From positions 1-34,387 of the forward strand of contig SPJO01000150.1 of NCBI GenBank assembly GCA_006844635.1: a stretch of 34,387 bases of DNA, written 5' to 3'. The translations under genes and the position numbers were made by a program. Positions within the stretch are counted from its first letter, which is position 1; each line of letters opens with the position of its first letter. Shown here piece by piece: positions 9,273-18,067 of this stretch. Below the pieces are notes generated by a model that saw nothing but the letters and a program-made list of their open reading frames with translations, had not been told where the DNA came from and did not search any database. Source of the stretch: Methylophilaceae bacterium (lineage in GTDB: Bacteria; Pseudomonadota; Gammaproteobacteria; Burkholderiales; Methylophilaceae).

Positions 9273-10432
9273 ACACCGCTGCACAGGCCAGAAATCATGC
9301 GATTACGCCAGCTTATGACCAGTGGTTGCTTTGGGTGACGATGATTTTATTAGGCATAGGCTTGGTCATGGTTTATTCCGCGTCAATCGCGATTGCTGAG
9401 GCGAATGAACTGCTTGGGAACCAAAGTCGTTATTACCTTTACCGCCAAGCAGCCTTTATTTTCGTGAGCTTGGTTGCTGGCTATGTCACCTTCCAAATTC
9501 CGATGGAATGGTGGCAGAAGATGGCGCCACACCTATTTATATTAGCGATATTCTTGCTGGTGTTAGTGCTTATTCCTGGTGTGGGCCGCAACATTAATGG
9601 TAGTCAACGTTGGTTATCTTTGTTCGTGGTGAATCTACAACCATCCGAGTTTATGAAGTTGTTTGCCGCCATGTATGTGGCGGATTATGCCGTGCGTAAA
9701 TCAGGGCAGATGGATAGTGTAGTAAAAGGCTTTTTACCTATGGTGGCGGCGATGGTGTTGGTCGGCTTCCTATTACTTCGCGAACCAGATTTTGGCGCCT
9801 TTGCCGTCATCGCGGCCATCTCTATTTCTATCCTCTGGTTAGGTGGTTTGAATTGGAAGATATTTGGCGCACTGGTGCTGATGCTACCAGTGGCGATTTA
9901 CTTCTTGATTGTGAGTTCACCGTATCGTTGGGAGCGTGTTGTCGGGACATTAAATCCATGGGCAGACCCGTTCGGTAAAGGTTATCAATTATCACATGCG
10001 CTGATTGCATTTGGACGCGGTGAATGGTTTGGCGTCGGGCTTGGCGCAAGTGTTGAGAAGTTGTTATATCTGCCAGAAGCGCATACTGATTTCTTGATCG
10101 CTGTGATTGCAGAAGAATTAGGTTTTGTGGGTGTGTTAACCGTGTTGATGTTGTTTTCATGGTTGGTCGTTCGTACTTTTAAAATTGGTAAAGAAGCGGT
10201 GGCGAATGAACGTTACTTTTCAGCGTTGTTGGCACAGGGGTTGGGCGTTTGGATTGGCGTGCAAGCTTTCGTGAATATTGGTGTGAACATGGGCGTGTTA
10301 CCAACAAAAGGTTTAACGTTGCCACTCTTATCATTTGGCGGCAGTGGCATCTTGGCAAACTGTATTGCGATGGCTGTTTTGTTGCGGATTGATTATGAGA
10401 ATCGTCGGATTCAGAAGGGCTTGCCCGCATGA
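9266..10432 (+). CDS. ftsW: Septal peptidoglycan glycosyltransferase FtsW (SEDS family)
   Basis: FtsW is the SEDS polymerase that builds septal glycan strands together with FtsI. The 388-residue product is polytopic, about ten helices, after a short cytoplasmic N-terminus. SEDS landmarks are the VGRNINGSQRWL block, QPSEFMKLFAAMY, the PEAHTDFLIAVIAEELGF loop containing the conserved acidic region, and the C-terminal LPLLSFGGSGIL. The start ATG 9266 sits four bases after GAGGAGGTGA, a near-perfect ribosome site inside the murD 3' end. RodA is the alternative SEDS protein, but the position between murD and murG identifies FtsW. Confidence 0.96.
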   Translation: MLNTAAQARNHAITPAYDQWLLWVTMILLGIGLVMVYSASIAIAEANELLGNQSRYYLYRQAAFIFVSLVAGYVTFQIPMEWWQKMAPHLFILAIFLLVLVLIPGVGRNINGSQRWLSLFVVNLQPSEFMKLFAAMYVADYAVRKSGQMDSVVKGFLPMVAAMVLVGFLLLREPDFGAFAVIAAISISILWLGGLNWKIFGALVLMLPVAIYFLIVSSPYRWERVVGTLNPWADPFGKGYQLSHALIAFGRGEWFGVGLGASVEKLLYLPEAHTDFLIAVIAEELGFVGVLTVLMLFSWLVVRTFKIGKEAVANERYFSALLAQGLGVWIGVQAFVNIGVNMGVLPTKGLTLPLLSFGGSGILANCIAMAVLLRIDYENRRIQKGLPA

Positions 10433-11517
10433 CGGATCATAAGCAAAACAAAACATTAATGGTGATGGCTGGCGGTACTGGTGGCCATGTCTATCCAGCG
10501 ATTGCCGTTGCCGATTACTTGCAAGCTATGGGTTGGGAAGTTGTGTGGTTAGCCACGGAAGGTGGTATGGAGAACCGCTTGATTGCGGATAAGCCCTACC
10601 GCAAAGCCATGATTAAGATGCGCGGTGTTAGGGGAAAAGGCTTACTCGGTTGGCTGTTATTGCCATTCAAATTATTGTTAGCGTTTAAACAAAGTTTGAG
10701 TGCGATGTGGCAGCACAAGCCTGACGTTGTATTAGGTATGGGAGGCTTCGCTGCATTCCCAGGTGGCCTAATGGCGCGTTTGTTAAGAAAACCTTTGGTG
10801 ATTCATGAGCAGAATTCAGTGGCAGGTTTAACCAATAAAACACTTAGCTATGTTGCCAATGAAGTGTTGGCAGCATTCCCGGCAGCATTTGAAGAAAAAG
10901 CGACGTTGGTGGGTAATCCGGTGAGACAGGAAATTAGGCAGATTACAAAACCTGAGACACGGTATGGTGCGCGAGAAGGGCGACTAAGAATCTTGATCGT
11001 GGGCGGTAGCTTAGGCGCCGCTGCGTTGAATGAAGTGATGCCGAAAGCCTTGTCTGCGTTTGCGTCGCATCAGCAACCTGAAGTGGTGCATCAGGCAGGT
11101 GAAAAGCATATTGCAACGTTAGAGGCAAACTATAAAGCGGCTGGGATAGAAGCAGAGGCGAAAGCATTTATACAGGATATGGCAGCACAGTATGCATGGG
11201 CTGATGTGGTGGTGTGTCGAGCGGGGGCGTTGACCGTAGCAGAGTTGGCTTGCGTTGGCGTTGCTAGCGTGTTGGTGCCATTCCCATTTGCAGTGGATGA
11301 CCATCAAACAACGAATGCAGCATATTTGAGTGAAAACAATGCGGCGATATTAATACAGCAAACCGCATTTACAGTAGAAAAGGCTGTGGAAACTTTGAAA
11401 CAATTAACAAGAGAGTCCTGCTTGAATATGGCAAGAAATGCACGTGCGTTAGCAAAACCTGAAGCAACTGAATCGGTAGCCAATGTATGCATTAAATTGG
11501 CAGGAGTGTCAGCATGA
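10429..11517 (+). CDS. murG: Lipid II synthase MurG (N-acetylglucosaminyltransferase)
   Basis: MurG is a GT-B fold, membrane-associated enzyme that adds GlcNAc from UDP-GlcNAc to lipid I, giving lipid II. The N-terminal glycine-rich loop MAGGTGGHVYPAIAVADYL (residues 13-31) and GMGGFAAFPGGLMA near 104-117 are typical. The nucleotide-sugar region shows VCRAGALTVAELACVG followed by PFPFAVDDHQTTNA. Its 362 residues compare with 355 in E. coli. ATG overlaps the ftsW TGA and its own TGA overlaps the murC ATG, both as ATGA, so translation is probably coupled on both sides. Confidence 0.97.
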   Translation: MTDHKQNKTLMVMAGGTGGHVYPAIAVADYLQAMGWEVVWLATEGGMENRLIADKPYRKAMIKMRGVRGKGLLGWLLLPFKLLLAFKQSLSAMWQHKPDVVLGMGGFAAFPGGLMARLLRKPLVIHEQNSVAGLTNKTLSYVANEVLAAFPAAFEEKATLVGNPVRQEIRQITKPETRYGAREGRLRILIVGGSLGAAALNEVMPKALSAFASHQQPEVVHQAGEKHIATLEANYKAAGIEAEAKAFIQDMAAQYAWADVVVCRAGALTVAELACVGVASVLVPFPFAVDDHQTTNAAYLSENNAAILIQQTAFTVEKAVETLKQLTRESCLNMARNARALAKPEATESVANVCIKLAGVSA

Positions 11518-12908
11518 AGCATAAGGTAAAGAATATTCATTTTGTTGGTATCGGCGGTATCGGGATGAGTGGCATTGCCGAAGTGCTATTGAACTTAGGG
11601 TTCAAGATTAGCGGCTCAGACTTAGCGAGTAATGCGATTACCAAACGTTTAGAAGGGTTTGGCGCTACCCTGTATCGCCAGCATGCAAAAGAAAATTTGG
11701 TGGATGCTGATGTGGTGGTGGTGTCGACCGCCGTGAGTGATGACAATCCGGAAGTTGTTGCGGCTAGAGAGCAGCATATTCCTGTGGTACCGCGCGCCAT
11801 GATGTTGGCGGAATTAATGCGGTTTAAACAAGGGATTGGCGTTGCTGGGACACACGGTAAAACGACAACAACTAGTTTAATTGCCAGCATCTTAGCCGAA
11901 GGTGGCATGGACCCAACATTTGTTATTGGCGGCAAGCTAGAGTCAGCCAGTACCAATGCGCGCTTGGGCGCGGGGGAACATATTGTGGTAGAAGCGGATG
12001 AATCAGATGCATCATTCTTGCACTTAAGCCCAATTCTAGCAGTGGTGACTAATATTGACCAAGACCACATGGAAACTTATGAGCACAGTTTCGATAAGTT
12101 GAAAAATGCATTTGTGGAATTTTTACAGCAACTGCCGTTTTGGGGCATGGCTGTACTGTGTATTGATGATGATAACGTGCGAGAAATCTTACCTAGGGTA
12201 ACCAAGCCAGTTACGACATACGGCTTTAGTGAAGATGCTGATATTCGGGCAAGCAATGTGCGGGCTGATAACGGCAAGATGCACTTTAAAGTGACACGTA
12301 TCAATGGCAAAACAACGCAGTTTGATGTGACGTTAAATTTGCCAGGTGAACACTATGTACTGAATGCATTGGCAGCTATTGCGATTGCCAGTGAGCTTAA
12401 TGTGGCAGATACAGCTATGGTGAAGGCGCTGGCAGAATTTAAAGGTGTCGGTAGACGTTTTGAGCGCTATGGCGAAGTGCCGACGCGTCAAGGCGGTACA
12501 TTTACGTTGATTGATGACTATGGTCACCATCCTGTGGAGTTGCGTGCAGTGATAGAAGCCGCCAGAGATGCGTTTCCAGATAGACGTTTGGTCTTGGCTT
12601 TCCAACCCCATCGCTATACACGTACTCGGGATTGTTTTGAAGATTTTGTGCAAGTGATTTCAAGTGTGGATGTTGCGCTGCTCACAGAAGTTTATTCAGC
12701 AGGGGAAACGACAATTGTCGCTGCGGATACGCGCTCACTTATTCGCGCTATCCGTGTGATGGGAAAAGTGGAGCCGATTTTTGTAGAGACATCTGATGCC
12801 TTACCTGAAGCGATTGCGAGTGTGGTGCAAGCCGATGATGTCGTGATTGTCATGGGTGCTGGTAGCGTAGGGCAAGTCGCTAGTCAGACAAAGGCTTTAT
12901 TAACATGA
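11514..12908 (+). CDS. murC: UDP-MurNAc:L-alanine ligase MurC
   Basis: MurC adds the first amino acid, L-alanine, to UDP-MurNAc. The N-terminal nucleotide-binding motif is FVGIGGIGMSGIAEVL (residues 10-25), the ATP loop is AGTHGKTT at 111-118, and VVEADESDASFL and IDDYGHHPVELRA follow. RLVLAFQPHRYTRTRD marks the C-terminal domain. The 464 residues match the short form of the family (E. coli 491). The ribosome site AGGAGTG lies just before ATG 11514, which overlaps the murG stop. MurB, the previous enzyme of the pathway, is encoded next. Confidence 0.97.
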   Translation: MKHKVKNIHFVGIGGIGMSGIAEVLLNLGFKISGSDLASNAITKRLEGFGATLYRQHAKENLVDADVVVVSTAVSDDNPEVVAAREQHIPVVPRAMMLAELMRFKQGIGVAGTHGKTTTTSLIASILAEGGMDPTFVIGGKLESASTNARLGAGEHIVVEADESDASFLHLSPILAVVTNIDQDHMETYEHSFDKLKNAFVEFLQQLPFWGMAVLCIDDDNVREILPRVTKPVTTYGFSEDADIRASNVRADNGKMHFKVTRINGKTTQFDVTLNLPGEHYVLNALAAIAIASELNVADTAMVKALAEFKGVGRRFERYGEVPTRQGGTFTLIDDYGHHPVELRAVIEAARDAFPDRRLVLAFQPHRYTRTRDCFEDFVQVISSVDVALLTEVYSAGETTIVAADTRSLIRAIRVMGKVEPIFVETSDALPEAIASVVQADDVVIVMGAGSVGQVASQTKALLT

Positions 12909-13792
12909 TGACAGAAAAGCAAATGACAAAACTGTTAGAAAACGAGCCGCTTGAGCGTTACACAAGTTGGCGTGTCGGCGGGAAAGCTGATCGTTTGTAT
13001 GTGCCAACAGATCTAGAAGATTTGGCTGAAATATTGACAGGCATTAGCCCGGATGAACCCATCTATTTTATTGGGCTGGGTAGTAATTTATTAGTGAGAG
13101 ATGGCGGTGTTAGGGGGACGGTTATTGTCATGCATCAAGCCTTAAAAGCTTTAAGGATGGATGGCGCATATCTGTATGCAGAAGCTGGGGTTACGTGTGG
13201 CAAGGTGGCGCGCTTTGGTTCTGCGAATAGTAAAACAGGTGCTGAATTTTTGGCTGGTATTCCTGGGACCGTTGGCGGGGCGTTAGCAATGAATGCAGGT
13301 TGCTACGGCAGCGAGACTTGGGATGTTGTGCACCAGGTCTTAACCATTGACCGCTTTGGTCAAACACATGTGCGTAATAAAGGTGAGTTCACCACTTCTT
13401 ATCGTAATGTTGTGATGCCAGTGCCTGAAGAGTGGTTTGTTGGTGCTTGGTTTGCGTTGCCAGCAGGCAGTCCTGAGGAAACGGCAAGAAAGATTAAAGA
13501 TTTGCTGGCAACTCGCTTAGCCAGCCAGCCGTTGAACTTCCCGAGTGGTGGGTCAACGTTTCGTAACCCGAAAGGGGATTATGCGGCACGGTTGATTGAA
13601 GCGTCTGGCTTAAAAGGTTATCAAATTGGTGGTGCGCAAGTATCCCCAAAGCATGCGAATTTTATTGTCAATGTGGGTGGCTGCACAGCATTAGATATTG
13701 AGCTATTGATTCGACATATGAAAGCAGAAGTATTGGAGCAGCAAGGGGTGACTCTGCAGCAAGAAGTAAAGGTGATAGGAGACTATGCGTAG
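12905..13792 (+). CDS. murB: UDP-N-acetylenolpyruvoylglucosamine reductase MurB (type II-like)
   Basis: MurB is the FAD- and NADPH-dependent reductase that turns UDP-GlcNAc-enolpyruvate into UDP-MurNAc. FAD-binding landmarks are YTSWRVGGKADRLY near residues 19-32, GLGSNLLVRDGGVRG near 57-71 and GIPGTVGGALAMNAGCYG. The catalytic Ser lies in FPSGGSTFRNP, and AARLIEASGLKG and VSPKHANFIVN complete the active site. At 295 residues it is clearly shorter than E. coli MurB (342) and fits the type II class, which lacks an insert in the third domain. ATG overlaps the murC stop; no good ribosome site is seen, so coupling is likely. Confidence 0.96.
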   Translation: MMTEKQMTKLLENEPLERYTSWRVGGKADRLYVPTDLEDLAEILTGISPDEPIYFIGLGSNLLVRDGGVRGTVIVMHQALKALRMDGAYLYAEAGVTCGKVARFGSANSKTGAEFLAGIPGTVGGALAMNAGCYGSETWDVVHQVLTIDRFGQTHVRNKGEFTTSYRNVVMPVPEEWFVGAWFALPAGSPEETARKIKDLLATRLASQPLNFPSGGSTFRNPKGDYAARLIEASGLKGYQIGGAQVSPKHANFIVNVGGCTALDIELLIRHMKAEVLEQQGVTLQQEVKVIGDYA

Positions 13793-14756
13793 TAGCGATT
13801 TAACGATCAAGCATGATGCCGAAGTATTTGGCAAAGTCGCCGTGCTATTGGGCGGTGACTCGGCTGAGCGTGAAGTATCGCTCGATAGCGGGCATGCGGT
13901 GTTGAATGCGCTCATTAAGCATGGTGTGGATGCACATGCATTCGATCCGAAGGGTCAAGCATTAACAGCGCTCGAACATTTTGACCGTGCCTTTATCGCC
14001 TTACATGGGCGATATGGAGAAGATGGCACTGTACAAGGTGAGTTAGAGGCGATGGGTATCCCTTACACAGGTAGTGGTGTTGAAGCCTCTGCAGTGGGCA
14101 TGGATAAATGGCAAACCAAATTGCAATGGGATAAAGCGGGGGTGGTAACGCCTGCTTATACATTGGTTGAAGCTGATAGTAATTTTGCTGCCATTGAACA
14201 GCAGTTAGGCTTGCCGCTATTTGTGAAGCCAGCCAATGAGGGTTCCAGCATCGGTATTAGCAAAGTGAAAACTGCAGGTGGTTTAAAAGACGCTTATGCA
14301 TTAGCAGCAAAAGCAGACCCGTTGGTGATTGCAGAGCAGTTTATTGGCGGTGGTGAATATACCGTTGGGATACTAGGAAATACGGCATTGCCAATTGTAC
14401 GGATTGTGCCAAAAACAGAATTTTATGATTACGAAGCGAAATATGCGCGTGATGATACCGAGTATTTATGCCCATGTGGTTTGGATGCGGCATTAGAAGC
14501 ACAAATTAAAGAAGAGGCATTAGCTGCATTCCATGCGATTGGATGCCGAGGTTGGGGACGTGTTGATTTTTTAATGGATGAGAAAGGGCGTCATTATTTC
14601 TTAGAACTGAACACGAGCCCTGGTATGACGAGCCATAGTTTGGTGCCGATGGCAGCAAAAGCAATTGGGGTGGATTTTGATGATTTGGTGATGATGATTT
14701 TGCAAACAACTTTAGCTGATGCAGCTGCGACAACGGAGCAACAACATGTGGGATAA
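13785..14756 (+). CDS. ddl: D-alanine:D-alanine ligase
   Basis: Ddl is an ATP-grasp enzyme that joins two D-alanines for MurF. The substrate loop GGDSAEREVSLDSGHAVL starts near residue 24. FVKPANEGSSIGISKV is the ATP-binding strand. RGWGRVDFLMD and LELNTSPGMTSHSLVP carry the Mg-binding acidic and Asn residues. Its 323 residues compare with 306 for E. coli DdlB, the paralogue found in dcw clusters. The start overlaps the murB end by 8 bp. GGAG at 13778-13781 is closer than usual, but there is no better start nearby. The 3' end carries the ftsQ ribosome site. Confidence 0.95.
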   Translation: MRSSDLTIKHDAEVFGKVAVLLGGDSAEREVSLDSGHAVLNALIKHGVDAHAFDPKGQALTALEHFDRAFIALHGRYGEDGTVQGELEAMGIPYTGSGVEASAVGMDKWQTKLQWDKAGVVTPAYTLVEADSNFAAIEQQLGLPLFVKPANEGSSIGISKVKTAGGLKDAYALAAKADPLVIAEQFIGGGEYTVGILGNTALPIVRIVPKTEFYDYEAKYARDDTEYLCPCGLDAALEAQIKEEALAAFHAIGCRGWGRVDFLMDEKGRHYFLELNTSPGMTSHSLVPMAAKAIGVDFDDLVMMILQTTLADAAATTEQQHVG

Positions 14757-15504
14757 GCCAGGCATCTTAAATTGGTTGGCAAACTTACTCTTTGCGCTGG
14801 CTGTTGCCATGATGTTTTACGGCCTGCTGTTTGTTGTGGTGCATTTGCCTATTTTCCCGATTCGGGAGGTGAAAGTCATCGGTGAGGTGAGCCATGTGAG
14901 TGAAGCGCAGGTGCAGCTCATTGTTGATCAGCATTTAAAGGGTAATTTCTTCACACTGGATTTGGTGAAAGCACGCGATGCATTTGAGAAGTTGCCTTGG
15001 GCACGCAATGTCAGTGTGAGGCGCCGTTGGCCAGACACTTTAAGTGTGCAGATTGAGGAGCACCAAGCATTGGCGCGTTGGGGTGATATTGCTTTGGTGA
15101 ATACGCGAGGTGAGTTATTCCATGCCGCTTCAGATGTGAATTTGCCTGTGTTTTATGGCCCGGGTGACAGTGTGAAGACGGTGACTAAACAGTATGCGAG
15201 TTTTAGCAAGATCCTGAATGTGGCTGATATCAAAATTGCACATGTGAGTTTATCACCACGACAAGCTTGGGAAATTAAAACCAATCAAGGTTTGTTAATT
15301 GCGCTAGGGCGTGAAGAGCAAGACCGTGAAAAGGTGAATGCAAGATTGAAAAAGTTTACGGCAGCGTATGAGGCGGTATTGAAGCACTTAGATGCGGAGA
15401 TTAAGTACGCCGATTTACGTTATCCAAATGGGTTTGCGGTGCGCAAGCCTAAAAAGTTATCAATGCAAGGGTGGCCTGTCGCAGCAATGCAGCAGCAGGC
15501 ATAA
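14746..15504 (+). CDS. ftsQ: Cell division protein FtsQ
   Basis: FtsQ is a bitopic divisome protein that recruits FtsL and FtsB. The 252-residue product has a short cytoplasmic tail, one membrane helix at about residues 12-35 (LANLLFALAVAMMFYGLLFVVV), and a POTRA domain beginning with FPIREVKVIGEVSHVSEAQV and including LPWARNVSVRRRWPDTLSVQIEEH. ATG 14746 is chosen over the in-frame ATG 14719 because GGAG (14735-14738) sits 7 bases before it and the earlier start would add a nine-residue polar stretch. The gene overlaps ddl by 11 bp and is followed by ftsA after 12 bp. Confidence 0.95.
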   Translation: MWDKPGILNWLANLLFALAVAMMFYGLLFVVVHLPIFPIREVKVIGEVSHVSEAQVQLIVDQHLKGNFFTLDLVKARDAFEKLPWARNVSVRRRWPDTLSVQIEEHQALARWGDIALVNTRGELFHAASDVNLPVFYGPGDSVKTVTKQYASFSKILNVADIKIAHVSLSPRQAWEIKTNQGLLIALGREEQDREKVNARLKKFTAAYEAVLKHLDAEIKYADLRYPNGFAVRKPKKLSMQGWPVAAMQQQA

Positions 15505-15516
15505 AAGGGAGTAGAA

Positions 15517-16755
15517 ATGAGCAAAGTGCGTGAAGAGAAGAACCTAATTATTGGGTTAGATATCGGCACATCAAAGATTGTCACCTTGGTGGCTGAGCTG
15601 TTGCCGGAGGGCACGATTAAGGTGATTGGCTTAGGGCAGCACGCGTCTAGAGGCTTGAAAAAAGGTGTGGTGGTGAATATTGATTCCACGATGCAGGCAA
15701 TTCAACGCTCACTAGAAGAAGCTGAATTGATGGCTGATTGCAAAATTAATACCGTGTTTACTGGGATTGCAGGGAGTCATGTGAAAAGCTTGAACTCGCA
15801 TGGCATGGTCAAGATTAAAGATTCTGAAGTGATGCAAATGGATGTTGATCGTGTGGTGGATACGGCGCGCGCGATTGCTTTGCCAGCTGATCAACAGATT
15901 CTGCATATTTTGACACAAGAATTCATTATCGATGGTCAAGATGATGTGCGCGAGCCGCTTGGGATGAGCGGCATGAAACTGGAAGTAAAAGTCCACATCG
16001 TGACGGGTGCTGTGGCAGCTGCGCAGAATATTGTGAAATGTATCAAACGTTGCGGTTTAGAGGTCAGCGATTTAATTCTACAACCATTGGCATCCAGTGT
16101 AGCAGTGTTAACTGAAGATGAAAAAGAGCTCGGTGTTTGCTTAGTCGATATCGGCGGCGGGACAACGGATATTGCGGTATTTAAGAGCGGTTCTATTCGA
16201 CACACAGCAGTGATTGGTATTGCGGGTGATCAGGTGACGAATGATATTGCGGTCGCTTTCCGAACACCGACACAATCAGCAGAAGACATCAAAGTGAAAT
16301 ACGGTTGTGCATTGCGTCAGTTAGCAGACCCAAGAGAGATGGTTGAAGTGCCGGGTGTGGATGGGCGCGAAGCAAGGCAACTTTCACTACAAACGTTAGC
16401 GGAAGTAGTCGAGCCGAGAATCGTAGAACTATATGAATTGGTTTTACAAGAATTACGACGTAGTGGTATGGAGGAAATGATTGCATCAGGCATTGTGATC
16501 ACCGGTGGTTCATCCATGATGCGCGGCATGATTGAGTTGGGGGAGGAAATCTTCCATATGCCAGTGCGTAATGGGATGCCACGTTATGTGGGTGGTTTGT
16601 CAGAGGTGGTGAGCAACCCAAGGTATGCAACGGGTGTTGGCTTGATTTTAATGGGTAAGCAGCAATTAGAGCGCCAAATGACTGGAAATATGGAACTCAA
16701 TTCAGTCGTTGGCATATTTAAGAGAATGAAGAGTTGGATTCAAGGTAATTTTTAG
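15517..16755 (+). CDS. ftsA: Cell division protein FtsA
   Basis: FtsA is an actin-like ATPase that tethers FtsZ to the membrane. Actin-fold nucleotide motifs are present: IIGLDIGTSKIVTLV (residues 11-25), CLVDIGGGTTDIAVF and GIVITGGSSMMRGM. The C-terminal stretch IFKRMKSWIQGNF is the amphipathic membrane-targeting helix. Its 412 residues compare with 420 in E. coli. GGAG (15508-15511) lies five bases before the ATG. The 85-bp gap to ftsZ is the largest so far within the cluster. Confidence 0.97.
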   Translation: MSKVREEKNLIIGLDIGTSKIVTLVAELLPEGTIKVIGLGQHASRGLKKGVVVNIDSTMQAIQRSLEEAELMADCKINTVFTGIAGSHVKSLNSHGMVKIKDSEVMQMDVDRVVDTARAIALPADQQILHILTQEFIIDGQDDVREPLGMSGMKLEVKVHIVTGAVAAAQNIVKCIKRCGLEVSDLILQPLASSVAVLTEDEKELGVCLVDIGGGTTDIAVFKSGSIRHTAVIGIAGDQVTNDIAVAFRTPTQSAEDIKVKYGCALRQLADPREMVEVPGVDGREARQLSLQTLAEVVEPRIVELYELVLQELRRSGMEEMIASGIVITGGSSMMRGMIELGEEIFHMPVRNGMPRYVGGLSEVVSNPRYATGVGLILMGKQQLERQMTGNMELNSVVGIFKRMKSWIQGNF

Positions 16756-16799
16756 AATTACTTTTTAGTAGTAGCAGTAGTAGTAACAGGGCAGAGCTT

Positions 16800-16823
16800 A
16801 TGAAAATAGGCTCAAACATTTAG
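16800..16823 (+). other. Possible 7-codon leader ORF in the ftsA-ftsZ gap
   Basis: ATG AAA ATA GGC TCA AAC ATT TAG reads as MKIGSNI just before the ftsZ ribosome site. The upstream GGGCAGAG is only a weak ribosome site. It is preceded by a run of TAG/CAG triplets (16766-16785). It may be chance; nothing shows that it is translated. Confidence 0.2.
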
Positions 16824-16840
16824 GCAAAAGGAGAAATAAA

Positions 16841-18010
16841 ATGTTTGAAATAATGGAAAAAGATTCACAAGAAGCAGTAATCAAGGTTATCGGTGTTGGC
16901 GGTTGTGGCGGCAATGCTGTTGATCACATGATTAGTAAGAATGTTAGTGGCGTGGAATTTATTTGCGCAAACACAGATGCACAAGCACTGTTAAAAAGTG
17001 CGGCGGCAACCACTTTGCAAATTGGTGGTGATATCACTAAGGGTTTAGGCGCTGGTGCTAAACCAGAAATTGGTCGTGAAGCTGCGATTGAAGATCGCGA
17101 TCATATTGCAGAAATGATTGAAGGCGCTGATATGCTGTTCATCACGGCTGGTATGGGTGGTGGTACTGGTACTGGTGCAGCACCAATCATTGCTGAAGTG
17201 GCAAAAGAAATGGGTATTTTAACTGTGGCTGTAGTCACAAAACCATTTGAGTTTGAAGGTAAACGTACAAAAGTCGCAAAAGAGGGTTTAGAAGAGTTAT
17301 CACAGTATGTTGACTCACTAATTGTGATTCCAAATGAGAAACTCATGGAGGTGCTTGGTGAAGATGTACCTTTCTTAGAAGCATTCCGTGCAGCGAACGA
17401 TGTATTACATAATGCTGTCTCAGGTATTGCAGAGATTATTAATTGCCCAGGCTTGGTGAATGTCGATTTTGCTGATGTACGGACGGTGATGAGCGAAATG
17501 GGCATGGCCATGATGGGTTCTGCAGAAGCGAGTGGTGACAATCGCGCGAATATCGCAGCAGAACAAGCAGTCGCTAGCCCACTACTAGAGGATGTTAATT
17601 TAGCAAATGCACGTGGTGTGTTAGTGAATATCACAGCAAGTACGAGCTTCAAGATGAAAGAGTACTATGATGTGATGAACACCATTAAAGACTTCACGGC
17701 TGAAGATGCAACTGTGATTGTGGGTACTGTAATGGATGAAGCGATTGATGATAAATTGCGCGTAACCATGGTAGCAACAGGTCTCAATGGCGCGATTGCT
17801 AAACGTGAAAACAAGCCTGAGCTACGTGTGATGCCAGCAGTGCGTACGGGTACAACTGATATGCCTGCATATACGGAAGAAGTGGTTGAAGAGGATGAAG
17901 ATCCTGCGGTATTTAGTCAGAACAATCGTCGTGCACAAGTGGATGCGATGAAAATGAATGGTGTAGAGGAGTACGATATTCCAGCATTTTTACGCAAACA
18001 AGCTGACTAA
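16841..18010 (+). CDS. ftsZ: Cell division GTPase FtsZ
   Basis: FtsZ is the tubulin-like GTPase that forms the Z ring. The GTP-binding signature GGGTGTG is at residues 106-112, after the N-terminal VIGVGGCGGNAVDHM. The catalytic T7 loop region is NVDFADVRTVMSEMG. An acidic linker (TEEVVEEDEDPAVF) leads to the conserved C-terminal tail YDIPAFLRKQAD (378-389), which binds FtsA and other partners. Its 389 residues match E. coli (383). A strong ribosome site AAGGAG (16828-16833) lies seven bases before ATG, which fits the high expression expected of FtsZ. Confidence 0.98.
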   Translation: MFEIMEKDSQEAVIKVIGVGGCGGNAVDHMISKNVSGVEFICANTDAQALLKSAAATTLQIGGDITKGLGAGAKPEIGREAAIEDRDHIAEMIEGADMLFITAGMGGGTGTGAAPIIAEVAKEMGILTVAVVTKPFEFEGKRTKVAKEGLEELSQYVDSLIVIPNEKLMEVLGEDVPFLEAFRAANDVLHNAVSGIAEIINCPGLVNVDFADVRTVMSEMGMAMMGSAEASGDNRANIAAEQAVASPLLEDVNLANARGVLVNITASTSFKMKEYYDVMNTIKDFTAEDATVIVGTVMDEAIDDKLRVTMVATGLNGAIAKRENKPELRVMPAVRTGTTDMPAYTEEVVEEDEDPAVFSQNNRRAQVDAMKMNGVEEYDIPAFLRKQAD

Positions 18011-18023
18011 GCTTCACTGCTGA

Positions 18024-18050
18024 TTGCAACAGAAGCGCGTATACTATAAA
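18024..18050 (+). promoter_or_regulatory. Possible promoter for lpxC
   Basis: TTGCAA (18024-18029) is followed after 15 bp by TATAAA (18045-18050). A second hexamer, TATACT (18040-18045), overlaps it but has no matching -35. Spacing is short of ideal, so this is a candidate only. It lies in the 107-bp ftsZ-lpxC gap, where lpxC could gain independent transcription. Confidence 0.35.
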
Positions 18051-18067
18051 CAGGATTTTGCCTGTTT
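18048..18067 (+). other. Perfect 7-bp hairpin between ftsZ and lpxC
   Basis: AAACAGG (18048-18054) and CCTGTTT (18061-18067) pair perfectly around a 6-base loop ATTTTG. No clean T run follows (GTGGTTGG), so it is at best a weak attenuating terminator for ftsZ. If the upstream TATAAA is a real -10 element, the hairpin would lie at the 5' end of the lpxC leader RNA. Confidence 0.45.

Noticed and set aside
11537..12070. 177-codon open frame on the minus strand opposite murC
   Set aside because: It is fully antisense to a conserved gene, has low-complexity Ser/Ala/Pro-rich composition, and no ribosome site or known motif. Codon bias of murC explains it.
17101..17652. 183-codon open frame on the minus strand opposite ftsZ
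   Set aside because: Same pattern: repetitive Ser/Ala/Ile composition and complete overlap with a conserved coding region; treated as a shadow.
18040..18045. TATACT as the main -10 for lpxC
   Set aside because: Good hexamer, but the only nearby -35-like element (TTGCAA) is just 10 bp upstream; the overlapping TATAAA has better, though still short, spacing.
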